Positions 1-12,652 are shown, numbered from the stretch's first letter. The stretch: 64,000 nt of DNA from Coffea arabica (GCF_036785885.1 NC_092329.1:7006001-7070000), one strand, 5' to 3'. The notes: generated from the letters alone by a model not told the origin. Translations and numbers: made by a program.

Positions 1-420
1 TGATTGTTTCTGTGAGAACCCGAAAATTTTCTGAATTTCTAGGCCTTAGCAATACTAGGAAAACAGGTAACAAAGTATACTTGTACTTGGTTGGATTGTG
101 ACGGGGCAGCGGCCCTTCATCTCGTTTTGATTTTTTCGTGGAAACGTTGTACTAAACATTGATTGTATCTTTTAGTTCGGTTCAATTGAGTTTTGAATAT
201 TATCTTCTCGAAGTTCTTTTGAGCGTCTGGTAAGGTTTTCGTTTGTTCCGGATCCGTAGTTTCGGCGAGAGTTGTGCAGGTGGTCTACCGAACCCTTTGG
301 TTCGTCTTAGAGTAAGGTGGGGCTGAATTTCCGTTTCAAAAAATCCATGATCATTGATCAACATGAACACAAAATGCAATTTTATTAACAACTATATACA
401 TTTCTTTTTGTTTTGATTAG

Positions 421-1778
421 GAAATTCGCAGTATTCAACGGTGTTCTACCGGGTGTTCCTCTACCTTCAGAGCCCCCTCCTTCAGATTCCTGGTAAGTTC
501 ATTAAAATGATAAAATCCAACCTCTAATAGGAAACCTCCTGTTTGAAAAAACAATTTAATAGGAAACCTCCTGGGATCGATGTTCAAAGAACTAGATGCA
601 TTTTGAATTTTCTTCCGCTTTCTTGGTTGACTTACCGAATGCTGATGGTAGAATCATTTTTTTTCCTGATGAACTGGCAGGAATGGATGGATTCTGGGGG
701 CAGTATTAACATTCGTTTTGCCCTTCCTGGCTAACAAATGGGGGCCATTGTTGAAAGTCAAAGGTAAGGCTCTTCTTCTAAGTTCTAAGTGGTTTATCTG
801 TCTTCGTATTTCTTGTGTTATAAGTAACGGCTTGTACTTGGCTTCCTAAGCAATGAATCGCATTGAAATTTTGTCATCTACAGATGAAGTTGACACTGCA
901 GTACAGACGGTGGAGAACGTAGCGGACGCTGTGGAAAAGGTGGCGGAGCAAGTGGAAAAGGCGGCGGAAGATATAGTCGAAGGCCTTCCAGCTGGAAAAC
1001 TTAAAAATGCTGTTACCTTCATTGGAAATGTAGCTGATAAGATTGATGATACAGCAGAAGTGCTGGGTGATGTCATTGATAAGGTTAGCCTAATATACTT
1101 GATTAATTTACGTTTTAGTATTGTTTTAGTGCGTTAATGATAAAATTAAGTTTGGTCAAATCTCATTGTCATCAAAGTTTGATCACATCAATATAATTGA
1201 AATCTTAGTCTACTATTAAATTTAGTGCCATGCAACTTGTTCTTAGGCTGGCGGCTACAAAAATGACCCTACTTCTTGTTGTCTTAATCGTAAAATGCAA
1301 ACATCTTTGGTTTACCTGCCCTGGAAGGAAAATGCCCCAGTCACGTAGGAATCTTGCTCCGTTTGGATTATCTATTTTTTGGAGTGTTTTAAAAAATTTG
1401 ATTGTAGCAGAGCTTTTAAATTATATTTTGGGATATTTTCAGAAAATATTTTGAAATATTTAAGAGTAGATGAGTTTCTAAAATATATATTGAGATATTT
1501 TTTAAAATTTTAAACTAATTTTTAGATTACCTTTTAGAATACTTTTTAAAAATTGGAATTGTATTTGAAAAACACTGCCAATTCTGTATTATAAAAATTA
1601 GACAATCTACTTACTGTGTCGTGTTTGCGCGATTGAGGTTAAATTAAAAACTAATGTTGAAAAGTGGATGCAGGTTCAAGAAGTGGGAGACCAAGTGGAA
1701 TCAGCCCTTGATGGAGAAAAAGAAGCGATCCTTGATAAAGCAAAGGAGCCTGCCAAAGAAGTGAAAGCTGAGGCTTGA
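421..1778 (+). CDS. Tandem heptad-repeat membrane protein, copy 1 (5' partial)
   Basis: I do not recognise a named family. Exons 2-5 are at 421-492, 681-763, 884-1083 and 1674-1778, all with AG/GT borders and phases identical to the complete copies. Exon 1 (leader) should end just left of position 1, because the first bases match intron 1 of copy 3 shortly after its donor. Exon 2 gives KFAVFNGVLPG then a Pro/Ser-rich stretch ending in W. Exon 3 is a hydrophobic segment (GWILGAVLTFVLPFL), probably one membrane helix. Exon 4 encodes three or more heptads of the V-E-K-V-A-E-x type, then LPAGKLKNAV and a second amphipathic part ending VIDK. Exon 5 is acidic and Lys-rich, ending KEVKAEA. A short plus-strand reading frame opening at 853 only extends exon 4 into intron sequence. 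Role unknown; a plastid membrane location is inferred from the leaders of the other copies. Confidence 0.75.
1347..1590. repeat. Insertion in intron 4 of copy 1
   Basis: Intron 4 of copies 1 and 3 aligns closely (TCACGTAGGAAT... then ...TATTATAAAAATTAGACAAT), but copy 1 carries about 240 extra bases here. The extra segment starts with CTCCGTTTGGATTATC and ends with a TTTGAAAAACACTGCCAA-type sequence, resembling the ends of the TTTGGAT-type MITEs found elsewhere in the window. It therefore either inserted after the copy 1/copy 3 duplication or was lost from copy 3. Boundaries are approximate. Confidence 0.5.
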
Positions 1779-1985
1779 ACACTTAGAAAATACTCTTTTC
1801 CCTAGTGCAATTGTACAAGATTTGCTAGAAAGAAAACGCTATGTAGAAAGGTCAAAAGTTGAAAGGTGCATTGAAAAGTATTCATTTTCTCGTTCTACTT
1901 TCTTATCTACAGCTTTGGGGATTTGATTGATTAAGAAACTGTGCTTTGACGACAAAATTAGACGAATTTCATTTCTCCACGGGGG

Positions 1986-2255
1986 CACATTCTGTACTAT
2001 TTTTTTTAAATTTTTTTAAGATCCAATAACTATTAACTAACTAAAAAATAAACACAGAGCCTCAAAAAATAATATATAATAAAAAATTAAAAAACACAGC
2101 AAAAAATTCATAAAAAAACTCAATTTTTTATGCATATTGATTTTTTGAGTTTGTTAAATTTTATATATTATTCAGTTAATAGTTATTAGATTTTAAAAAA
2201 ATAAAAAAATAGTCATATAATAAAAAATAGCACAGAAAATGAGATAGAAAATCGA
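1986..2255. mobile_element. MITE downstream of copy 1 (same insertion as 13690-14055)
   Basis: AT-rich imperfect foldback: AATAACTATTAACTAA on the left is answered by TTAGTTAATAGTTATT-like sequence on the right (around 2171-2192), and the right end reads GCACAGAAAATGAGATAGAAA. The same element occupies the same position downstream of copy 3, so it predates that duplication. No coding sequence. Confidence 0.6.
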
Positions 2256-2259
2256 GCTA

Positions 2260-4025
2260 ACAAAACAAATACTAAGTATATCAATGGGAAACAAAAAAAG
2301 GCAAACTCAAAATGAGCATTTTCCAATGAAAAAGAGGCTGCTTTCAAAGAAGCATAGAAACAAAAAGTGACCCATCTGTGTGATTCACAAAAGAGAACAA
2401 TAAGTCAACAAAAGTTAGGGTCAGAAAACAACAAAATTACAAAGCAACCAAGCAAATATAACATACATGTTGAATGAATGAAGGGAAAATAAGACAACAC
2501 TTAAGGCTAAACTAATACTCATGAATAGCTAAGGTTGCCCATCTCTGCGGATCACAAGGGGCAACAATGACGCAAACAGAAGAGAAACAAAGAACAAATA
2601 AATTACAAAGGAACCACACAAGTAGAGCATGCATCTTCTGGCGGCCTAACAGCAAATGGTGTTATCGAAAAATGAAGAAATACTAAGGTTAATGCTAATC
2701 ACATGAGCAATTGGCAAGGGACTGATGCAAATGGACCGTAATAGCCCAAACATATCAACCAATACCGAAACACTCTTTTACTGATCATTCAGCCAACTCT
2801 CCCTTTTAGATACAGTGTTTTTTGCGAAAATAACACTCTTGCTAAAAAATATTTTCAATGTGATTCACTTTCAAATTTTATTCCCATAATAATATTATTA
2901 TTGTCGTCTAACTATCCTGATTGTCATGTAGGATAACGAAAAATGAAAGTTCTACTATAGTTTATAGTTTTTAACATGAACTAAAAATTTAAATTTTTTT
3001 ATTGTAGAGGCACAAAAAGATTACATAACTTTTATAATTTCCTTATAATTATTTAAAATAAATTCTACCATTATTGACCTTGCTATTATTGGTCTCTAAG
3101 TTTTTTAAATGTATCAAACCTATTGCATATATTTTTTCAAAAAATAAATTTTAAAAATACAAAATTGCAACAAAAATTGTAAGCAATTACAAAAACTTTA
3201 AGTCTATTATATTTGTTTATATCCTTCCTACTCCTTGAAAAGACAAGAGAATAATCTTCATTTGCCTGGAGATTATTGACCCGAGAAGCATATTTTTTAG
3301 ATGTTGTTAATATAAATATTGGTTTTTTAGAATTACGTTTGACAAAAGAAAGATAACGAAAGAAAAAAAAATACAGAAAGGTTTAGAGAGAAAGTTGAAG
3401 AAGATATTAGATGGGAAAAAGAAATAGAGGGTGTCTTTATCTTCATCATGGCACATATGCAGCCTAAGTGGCAAAAAAATGATCATAAAAGTAATGAATT
3501 TTAAATTTAGGTTACTTTAGGTATATGTTTTGGGAGAAGAGTTATTTTGACAATAAACTCGCTAGATATATGTGTGCGTAAGTATATGAAGTAGGCCTCG
3601 AGCTGCTCGCTCGCTCTGATATGAAAGTCAGCCCAAGCCCAATAGTTCTCCGTGAATCAATAAAGTAACCTTCTCCTACTCTGGACATTCTGAACGACCC
3701 ACTGGACGGGACTAAGTCGGTCCTTTCTTGGGTCACAATATAGGAGCTGATTCATGGACCGAGCCTACTACACTCTGCGGAGAAGACATAGTCATGCATT
3801 GTTTGACGAAAAATATATTCATATATTTCAATAATTGCGAGGAATGCAGCATAGTTACTTAAATCTTGTTGTGCACTTTTCGGGCCATTGAAAATATGTG
3901 AAACCTAGTGGGTGCGCCAATTAAATGAGAAAATGCACATCTTGTGATTCTTGCACAAGTTTCTAATCTATTTTGATATATACCTTCTCATATCATCAAA
4001 CTAAAATTTGTTCAACGTTATAGTA
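2260..4025. other. Intergenic region, no gene seen
   Basis: AT-rich sequence without an exon-like open frame supported by splice sites or homology. A moderately GC-richer patch around 3580-3790 (GCCTCGAGCTGCTCGCTCGC and following) has the texture of an old retrotransposon fragment, but I could not identify ends or protein similarity. Confidence 0.5.
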
Positions 4026-4028
4026 AGT

Positions 4029-4203
4029 TTTTTTTATACACCGTAAGTGTAAAATTTTTTGCATACTAACAAATTTAGGTCATGATTAATAATATGAATT
4101 TGACTTTAAAATCTAAATCATGTAGATGTAGTGTACATCTATAGCTAGCTTTTAGTGTAAAAAAAAAAAAAAAAATCATTGCACTGTCAGTGCGTAAAAA
4201 GTT
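4029..4203. mobile_element. Probable small MITE (TTTACACT-type ends)
   Basis: The left end TTTTTTATACACCGTAAGTG and the right end, read in reverse (AACTTTTTACGCACTGACAG), form imperfect terminal inverted repeats about 175 bp apart. No coding capacity. Ends of this kind are common among Tourist/PIF-like plant MITEs, but the target duplication is not clear, so the class is tentative. Confidence 0.45.
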
Positions 4204-4204
4204 A

Positions 4205-5540
4205 ATTTTAAATGTTACTGAAATTTTGAGTGATAATGTAAGTTAGAGTAGGAATAATGTAAAAATATTACAGATTTGGGGAAAAAAAATCAAGCTACCA
4301 ACTATGTTATTTCACACATAGGGTTCTTCCAGTATTCAATCCTTAATTGGGGTAAATCAATTCTTAGTATGTGTTGATCTCCTCCCACCTTTCTTATTTT
4401 AAAAAACAAAAACATTTAGACAAAAGAAAACCAAGTGCTACAATTTTTGTCAATATAATCGATCTTCCTCCTCCGGATCACGTGTATTTCATTGCTTTCA
4501 AGCCAATAATGATATAGCTAATTCAAAAATACACTTTCAACCCTATCCTGCCAACCAAGAGAAAAGAAAACAAAAGTATTACTACTATTTACTACATTGA
4601 TTTTTCTCAAAAAAAGAGAAAAGAAATATTGAAGTCTCAATCATGTATAATATCTCAATCCTCGTTATGTTGCTATTGTTGCAGTTATCGAAATTGCTAA
4701 AGTTTTCAATTATCTGAATTTTTAGAACTATCAATTAGTCAATGTGCTTAATGGTGAATTAAGAGATTATGAAACAATTACTTTTAACCCTATAGAATTA
4801 TTGCCCCATAAACCTTTAAACCTTTCAACTTTATGGGTTAATTTCATCTGTTGGGATAAGTACGAGACAGTTATCAAGTTTATCTATGATCAGAAGAAAA
4901 AGTAAAAAGTTGAAAGAAAATAAATTATTATGAACTATGAAGTCTGCAAATGAATAGTACCCCTCATCATGAAACAAATCAGACAATGTAGCACGGATTG
5001 CATTCTTGACCCGTCTATGTCTTCTACATTTCTACTTCTAGAAAATTCGAGAAATTCTTTAATCTTCCACCCTCCATCATCCTTTTCTGGAAAAAGAAAT
5101 ATGCTAATCCAAGATTAACAACTGACTTTTGATAATTAGCAAGTGAAGAACATGAAGTAAAAATCTCTTTGACAGGGAGAAGATAAATCCATAAGACAAA
5201 TTTAAGTTGCAAATAGCCAAGGGAAGAATATTAAAAGTTACTATTCATGAAGCTGATGCGTGCAAACGTTTTCTATGGAAACACGTTTCCGTCTTTGTCT
5301 TAGAACAAGTCAAAAACGTCGATAGTAGAAACGATTATAAGACACGCTAAATGAATGGAAAATATTTAAGTACGTCGAACATACGGTTTCCCCAACTATT
5401 TTGACCAAATTTCCTTTGTTTCGTTTTAATATTCCTCCAACAAGAACGAGCTCATCTCCTTGACAAGTTAACACAAAAATTGCGATTCAAGAAATCCAAT
5501 TCTTGCATACAAATAATTTACTTACTACTCCAATTCTAAC
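4205..5540. other. Intergenic region upstream of copy 2, no gene seen
   Basis: AT-rich, with no supported exon. It presumably contains the copy 2 promoter, but no convincing TATA box or element could be assigned by eye. Confidence 0.4.
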
Positions 5541-5558
5541 TGAATCCCTGGTTGAGAA

Positions 5559-6895
5559 ATGAGTGGATCCTTCTTTTTGGGCAGTTTAACTTCGAGAGGG
5601 CTTATTACCAAGCCCTCCAGTTGTGATAAATATACTAGGCGTCGAGGCCTCTTTTTAAATCCTGGCTCCAATTTGGGTATCTTAGCACCCCAAAAAAATC
5701 CCATGTATTTTCTTGGTCACCAAAGCCTGATTCATCTCAGCCGTGAAGTGCAAAGAAAGAATGAGAGGCAGAGGTACTTGGTCGGATTTTATTTTTGAGT
5801 ACTTAGTCGGATTCAGATTTCGAAGGAGTCACGATCACCCGACCGTCGGCACAAATGTTTCAGTAGCAACCTCTCTAATTCTACACTCTTTGTATGTTAG
5901 GAATTTTGCAGTGTACAACAGTGTTCAACCAGAAGTTCCTCCACCTTCTGGACCACCTTCTTCAGATCCTTTGTAAGTCCATTAAAATCCCACCTCTAGG
6001 AAGCCAGGGCATTAGGATAATCGTAATAGTTTTTGATGCACTTCTTCTTTTGTTCCATTTTATTCATTTCTGGTAATGGAAATCTATCTGCTGATGACCT
6101 AACAGGAAAGGCTGGATTATCGGAATCGTATTAACCGTGGTTATACCTTTCTTGGTGCAAAAATGCGGGAAAACATTTTTGAGACTTGAAAGTAAGACCT
6201 CGATCCAAAGTCGGCTTCCATTAAATTTTCTCTTAAGCCTTGTAATTTTCTTTTGCTTTTTTTTTTTTTTTTTGGATTTGTAACTTTTACTTACATTTCT
6301 ATCTAAATCTTTTGAATTTTTTGGCACCTATTAGATAAAGTTGTTGCAGTTGTAGAGAAGGTGGAGGATGCAGTGGAAGGTGTCGAAAAGGTAGCGGAGA
6401 AAGTAGAAAAAGTAGCGGAAAATGTAGCCGATCATCTTCCAGAAGGAGAACTCAAAAATGCTGCAATCTTCGTTGAAAAGGTAGCAGATCGGGTTGATGA
6501 TACAGCAGAAGTCGTTGAAAAAACCATCGACAAGGTTAACCTAATACACTTGATTGCTTAACTTTTTCCTATTGGTTTACAGCATCCAAACTCCCAAGTA
6601 GCTGGTCAATTCTATTCATTGTTTCTTTTTCTGTGCCTGACAAAGTCCTTATTCTAGTTTTAGTTGTAGGGAAAACTTGTTCTTGGTTTGGCGGCTATAG
6701 ACAAAATTACTCCATTGCTCGTCTTAGTCGTAGAAATGCAAGTTTTTGCTGTCGAGGCTAAGAAGTAATGTTGAAATGTGACCGCAGGTTGAAGAAGTGG
6801 AAGAAGAGGCAGAATCAGCCGTTGAATCAGCACTTGAAAAAAAAGATGCAGTCCCTAATGAAGCAAAGGAGACTGCCAAAGAGCTAAAGAAGTGA
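5559..6895 (+). CDS. Tandem heptad-repeat membrane protein, copy 2 (complete, 226 aa)
   Basis: Exons 5559-5773, 5901-5972, 6106-6191, 6335-6534, 6788-6895; cumulative phases 2, 2, 1, 0, identical to copies 3 and 4. The start is chosen because GGTTGAGAAATGAG around the ATG is conserved with copy 3 (10991). Residues 1 to about 71 are a basic, Ser/Gly/Pro-rich leader, inferred to be a plastid transit peptide. NFAVYNSVQPEVPPP follows, then one hydrophobic segment (GWIIGIVLTVVIPFLV). Next is a long amphipathic region with heptads (VEKVEDA, VEGVEKV, AEKVEKV), then DHLPEGELKNAA and VEKVADRVDDTAEVVEK, and an acidic/Lys tail ending KELKK. No enzyme motif is visible. A single-span membrane anchor with a helical, possibly coiled-coil or lipid-contacting domain is inferred; function unknown. 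Confidence 0.8.
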
Positions 6896-8275
6896 AAGTT
6901 GTAGGCTTGAACACTTAATTAATTAACCGACAAATTACTTTTTCAGTTGGTTCACAAATGACACAAGTATAAAATTTGCTTGTAATTTTTGATGGATAGA
7001 ATGGAGCTAGCTATTACTATATTAGAATTTGTATATTGTAGAGATTAGTTTTTAAAGCTTATTCAACTACGGTAGTTAAATTGTTTTGTGTAAACCAAGG
7101 TTTTAGAAGAGCATGGCAGATTAGAACACAACTGTTAAGTGCAAGAATGTTTGATCGACATTTCGATAATGCACAGCTGCCAAGAAAGCAGCATTTCTTA
7201 TACTTTATTGAACGAAAAAAATGGAGAAAAGAAAAAATTGATCCTCCAAGTCAATTTTTCTAGGATTTAATAGAGGATTGCAGGTTCTAATCATTTACTT
7301 TAGTTAAAGAATTTGGGGGCAAGCACAACGAAATTGTTTCGTCTTAGTAATCTGATTTTTCGCGCAATAATTAGTGAACAATGGAATTTGAATAAAAATT
7401 ATAGCACGATTCGATGAGTGGCAGTGGTTTGGTTTCCAATACGAGAAAGGTTCAATTTTTTTTTTATATATTTGAATCCGTTTTCCAATTATAGGAAGCA
7501 AAATTTTATCTTTTTTCATTGCAAAATTATATGTTGACAAGCACAACTAGTTTTAATGCTGTATTTTGTTGTGCCCTTCCCCACCCCCCCCCCCTCTCAA
7601 ACCATTAAAGGTAGAGCTAAAAATTGAACCATTGATTAAAGCATAGAAAAGAAATTTTCTCAAAATTCTTGAGAAAGCTATTTAATTTCTAAAACAATTT
7701 TAACAAACCTATACTCTATTTGAATACCGAGCCAAAGGAGAACCTTGAATTCATTCTAAAAGGAACAAACTTCTCTACGAGAAAAAAAAAAGATAAAGAA
7801 AAAATTTTATAAGGAATAATCTGATGATTAGGTAGTGAAGGAAAAGCAAGTACTTCTTTTGATGATTATGTAGAATGGATTGATTCTTATCGAACCACTA
7901 CTATTATATATATAGTGGATTAATCTTGTGGCCTAAAACAACTCTTTTCCAAAATGGGGTTAAATTCTAATCAACGGGTAACAGTTTATCAATTTAGTCA
8001 CTATAAAATTTTGTCGTCGTTAAAGACTTTTGGCCATGAAATTAAAAATTTTTTGCTACCAAAGTTTGGATGGCTAAATGTCAATCTTCTAGTTGTGAGT
8101 AAGCAATATCCAAAAAAGTACCGCGAGAATAATTCAAAGGTAAATATTCCAAAAAAAAGAAAAGGAGAAAAAAGAGAGAACGGTCACAGTTGATAATGGA
8201 TGATGCTCATTCTGGGATTCATGGCTCTTCGGGACCAATCAGTGCATGACCGTGAGAAACGTGTCAGCGTTTATA
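6896..8275. other. Intergenic region between copy 2 and foldback element
   Basis: AT-rich with homopolymer tracts (C tract near 7583). Short open frames exist, but none has splice support or recognisable similarity. Confidence 0.4.
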
Positions 8276-10605
8276 ATATTCTTTGGGAAAATACCGGTTT
8301 TCATCCCCAAACTTTGGGCACAAGACACATTTCGTCCCTCATCTTTTGGGCATGACACATTTGGTGTCTGAATTAACAATTTTTGATCAAATGTCATCCT
8401 CAAACGGCAATTTAACCAACATTTAACGGACCGTTAAGTAAATGTGGCTAACCGAAGCAAAATCAAGTGGAAAATGACGTTGTGTTCATTTCCTCTGCAA
8501 ATTTCCAAGACTAAGCTCCTACTGCAAATTTCTCCGAGAGTAAACCCCCTCTTCCAATTATAAATATATAATTATAATTATATAATACATATAAATATTA
8601 CTTATACTAATATTTTATATAATTATAATGTATATTAGATATAAAATTTAATCATTATATAACCTTATATTCATAATAATAAATATAATTATAATTATAT
8701 AATTTATTGATATTATATACACATATATATTATAAGGGATAATTTCATAAACTTCCCCTAAATTAGCTTATGGAAAAATGGGAAAATGGATAATTTATGG
8801 AGAAAAGCCATAAAGAGCTGGTGTTTTATTGGAGAACTGGTTTATTTTTATTTTATCTGATAAATAAATTTGTTTATGAAAAAATGGGTACTCTGTTCTT
8901 ATAATAGAGGAAAGCCATAAAGAGTTGAAGTTTTATTGGAAAACGAGTTTATTTTTATTTTATTTGATAAATAAATTTATTTATGAAAAAATGGGTACTC
9001 TGTTCTTATAATGGAGGAAAACCCTAAAGAGCTAGTCTTTTAGGGGAAAGCGATACTTTACAGAAAGTGATCGCGATTTGGTTTATGAAATTATCCAAAA
9101 AAACAATTTAGAATGAATTTGTTTATTTAATTAAATAATTATTATATATATTTACATAATGCATTATATAATTATACTAATATATTTTATGAGTATAAAG
9201 TATATTATATATTAATTATAATTTTTAGTATATTTATCATAATAAATATAAATATAATTATATAATATATTATTACTATATACACATATATATTAAAATA
9301 TATGCACATATAATATACATTTATAAATATATTATTAGGGTATATACCCTAATAACTATAATATATTTAGGGTAATAACTATAATAACTATAATAACTAT
9401 ACCCTAATAACTCTAATATATTTAGAGTAATAACTATAATATATTTTTATATATATATTTATAAATATATATTGTATGTGCATATATTTATAATATATAT
9501 GTGTGTATAGTAATAATATATTATATAATTATAATTATATTTATTATTATAAATATTCTAATATATACTAAAAATTATAATTAATATATAATATACTTTA
9601 TAATTATATAATATATTAGTATAATTAATATTTATATATATAATATAGTTATAATTATATATTTTATAATAATATTAGTATAATTATATAATGCATTATA
9701 TAAATATATATAATAATTATTTAATTAAATAAACAAATTCATTCTAATTTTTTTTTTGGATAATTTCGTAAACCAAATCGCGGTCATTTTCTATAAAGTA
9801 TCACTTTTTCATAAAAGACTAGCTCTTTAGGGTTTTCCTCCATTATAAGAACAGAGTACCCATTTTTTCATAAATAAATTTATTTATCGAATAAAATAAA
9901 AATAAACTTGTTTTCGAATAAAACTTCAGCTCTTTATGGCTTTCCTCTATTATAAGAACAGAGTACCAATTTTTTCATAAACAAATTTATTTATCGAATA
10001 AAATAAAAATAAACCAGTTCTCCAATAAAACACCAGCTCTTTACGACTTTTCTCCATAAATTATCCATTTTACCATTTTTCCATAAGCTAATTTAGGGGA
10101 GGTTTCTGAAATTATCCCTTATAATATATATGTGTATATAATATTAATAAATTAGATAATTATATTTATATTTATTATTATGAATATAAATTTATATAAT
10201 GATTAGATTTAATATCTAATATACATTATAGTTATATAAAATATTAGTATAAGTAATATTTATATGTATTATATAATTATAATTATATATTTATAATTGG
10301 AAGAGGGGGTTTACTCTCGGAGAAATTTGCAGTAGGAGTTTAGTCTTGGAAATTTGCAGAGGAAGTTGTTGAAGTGAAAGAAAAAGGGAAAGTGAAGACA
10401 ACGTCATTTTTCACCTGATTTTGCTTCAAATAGCCACATTTACTTAACGGTCCGTTAAAGGTTGGCTAAATTGCCGTCTGAGGATGACATTTGGTCAAAA
10501 ATTGTTAATTCAGACACCAAATGTGTCAAGCCCGAAAAATGAGGGACGAAATGTGTCTTGTGCCCAAAGTTTGGGGATGAAAACCGGTATTTTCCCATAT
10601 TCTTT
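8276..10605. mobile_element. 2.3-kb Mutator-like foldback element with 9-bp TSD
   Basis: The element at 8285-10596 begins GGGAAAATACCGG and ends CCGGTATTTTCCC. It is flanked by the identical 9-mer ATATTCTTT at 8276-8284 and 10597-10605, the duplication length typical of Mutator-like elements. The two halves are inverted copies of each other almost throughout: ends of about 300 bp (for example ACATTTGGTGTCTGAATTAA on the left and its reverse complement near 10510), AT-rich arms, then a second conserved block. The axis lies near 9440. No transposase is encoded. A transcript crossing it would fold into a hairpin with arms of about 1.1 kb. Confidence 0.88.
8736..10118. repeat. Inner inverted repeat inside the foldback element
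   Basis: Within the larger element, GGGATAATTTCATAAACTTC at 8736 is mirrored by a block ending in AAATTATCCC at 10118. Each arm holds two internal copies of a GAAAAAATGGGTACTCTGTT-type unit (about 8877 and 8982, mirrored about 9866 and 9970). The centre contains short tandem CTAATAACTATAATATATTT repeats (about 9340-9430). A sequence with the same terminal motif occurs at 43691-43714, so this may be a separate family that was inserted first and then duplicated by inversion. Confidence 0.7.
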
Positions 10606-10990
10606 TGAAGGCCACCGTGTATTGACTGGCCCGTGCTTTCAATAATGTAACTTCTCAAGAAGAAAAACGTTTCAAACAAGAAACTCTTCTAGGTTCTTTT
10701 CCTTTAAATTTTACTCGTATGAAAAATACCAAAAAATTATTTTTAGGTTATTGGGAGGTACTTTCGTTCTCCGCCGACCGTTGGATAGTCAACGAAGCCA
10801 TCCTTGTTTTGTTTTCCTTTTTAAGGTTGTTTGTTTTATAAATACACAACATCTATTGTAATAGCAACCAAACCACCAATCAAGGAATCCAAACTTGCAT
10901 CAAGATTTTTGCATAGGTCTTCTTCAAGTCGACATATTTTACGGTTCAAATAATATACTACTGCAGAACCTGCTGAACAAAGGTTGAGAA

Positions 10991-12419
10991 ATGAGTACAT
11001 CCATCCTTTTGTGTAGTTCCACTCCAACTGGCCTTCGTAGGAGTGGAGGTTTCACACTGAATCGCCCTTTGGACTTGGCTATCTTAGCTCAGAAAAGGTC
11101 CCTCTTTTTTGCGGGTTGCCAGAGCTTGATTCATCCAAGCCATGGAGTGCAAATAATGAACAAGAGCAACAGGTATATATATATATATACTCATTGATTG
11201 TTTCCGTTTCGAAAAATCCATGATCATTGATCAACACGAACACAAAATGCAATTTTACTAACAACTATATACATTTCTTTTTGTTTTGATTAGGAAATTC
11301 GCAGTATTCAACAGTGTTCAACCTTCAGGACCCCCTTCTTCAGGTTCCTGGTAAGTTCATTAAAATGATAAAATCCAACCTCTAGTAGGAAACCTCCTGT
11401 TTGAAAAAACAATTTAATAGGAAACTTCCTGGGATCGATGTTCAAAGAACTAGATGCATTTTGAATTTTCTTCCGCTTTCTTGGTTGACTTACCGAATGC
11501 TGATGGTAGAATCATTTTTGCCTGATGAACTGGCAGGAATGGATGGATTCTGGGGGCAGTTTTAACATTCGTTTTGCCCTTCTTGACTAACAAATGGGGG
11601 CCATTGTTGAAAATCAAAAGTAAGGCTCTTCTTCTAAGTGGTTTATCTGTCTTCGAATTTCTTGTGTTACAAGTAACGGCTTGTACTTGGCTTCCTAAGC
11701 AATTAATCGCATTGAAATTTTGTCATCTACAGATGAATTTGAGACTGCAGTACAGACGGTGGAGAACGTAGTGGACGCTGTAGAAAAGGTGGCGGAGCAA
11801 GTGGAAAAGGTGGCGGAAGATATAGCCGAAGGCCTTCCAGCTGGAAAACTTAAAAATGCTGTTACCTTCATTGAAAATGTAGCTGATCAGATTGATGATA
11901 CAGCAGAAGTGGTTGGTGATGCCATTGATAAGGTCAGCCTAATATACTTGATTAATTTACGTTTTAGTATTGTTTTAGTACGTTAATGATAAAATTAGGT
12001 TTGGTCAAATCTCATTAATTATCATCAAAGTTTGATCAGACTAATATAATTGAAATCTTAGTCTACTATTAAATTCAGTGCCATGCAACTTGTTCTTACG
12101 CTGGCGGATACAAAAATGACCCTACTTCTTGTTGTCTTAATCGTAAAATGCAAACATCTTTGGTTTACCTGCCCCGGAAGGAAAATGCCCCAGTCACGTA
12201 GGAATGCAAAAAGATGCTATTATAAAAATTAGACAATGTACTTACTGTGTCGTGTTTGCGATTGAGGTTAAATTAAAAACTAATGTTGAAAAGTGAATGC
12301 AGGTTCAAGAAGTTGAAGAACAGGTGGAATCAGCTGTTGAATCAGCCCTTGATGGAGAAAAAGAAGCCATCCCTGATGAAGCAAAGGAGCCTGCCAAAGA
12401 AGTGAAAGCTGAGACTTGA
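10991..12419 (+). CDS. Tandem heptad-repeat membrane protein, copy 3 (complete, 212 aa)
   Basis: Exons 10991-11172, 11294-11350, 11537-11619, 11733-11932, 12303-12419, with phases matching copies 2 and 4. Introns and exons 2-5 are nearly identical to copy 1, so this is its closest paralogue. Leader residues 1 to about 61 are Ser/Arg-rich (MSTSILLCSSTPTGLRRSGG). Exon 2 is 15 bp shorter than in copy 1, removing five residues of the Pro-rich linker in frame. Exon 3 gives the hydrophobic segment GWILGAVLTFVLPFL. Exon 4 encodes VENVVDA, VEKVAEQ, VEKVAED heptads, then EGLPAGKLKNAVTF and VADQIDDTAEVVGDAIDK. The C-terminal exon repeats VESA twice and ends VKAET. Intron 1 starts with a TA microsatellite. 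Function unknown; a plastid membrane location is inferred from the leader and hydrophobic span. Confidence 0.8.
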
Positions 12420-12586
12420 ACACTTAGAAAGAAATGACACATGCACCAAATTAATTAATTAATTAGCCTGTAAATGTTGACGGAAATAGTTCATGAATTA
12501 CTATCAAAATTTGTTTATTGTTTGCAACAGGGGTTTTCGTCCTTGTTAACCCTATTGATTATGCACATTTTCAAATGTTAAGTACG

Positions 12587-12593
<7 letters not shown>

Positions 12594-12618
<25 letters not shown>

Positions 12619-12620
12619 TC
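12594..12620. repeat. (TA)n microsatellite
   Basis: Run of alternating TA in the copy 3 downstream flank, absent at the equivalent position of copy 1, where this flank is shorter. Confidence 0.8.
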
Positions 12621-12652
12621 CCTAGTGTAATTGTACAAGATTTGCTAGAAAG

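Noticed and set aside
853-1137. Separate small gene starting at an ATG at 853
   Set aside because: The frame is exon 4 of copy 1 extended into both introns; the other copies show the acceptor at 883/884 and donor at 1083/1084.
3542-3736. Minus-strand open frame in a GC-richer patch
   Set aside because: No similarity recognised and no gene context; more likely an old transposon fragment.
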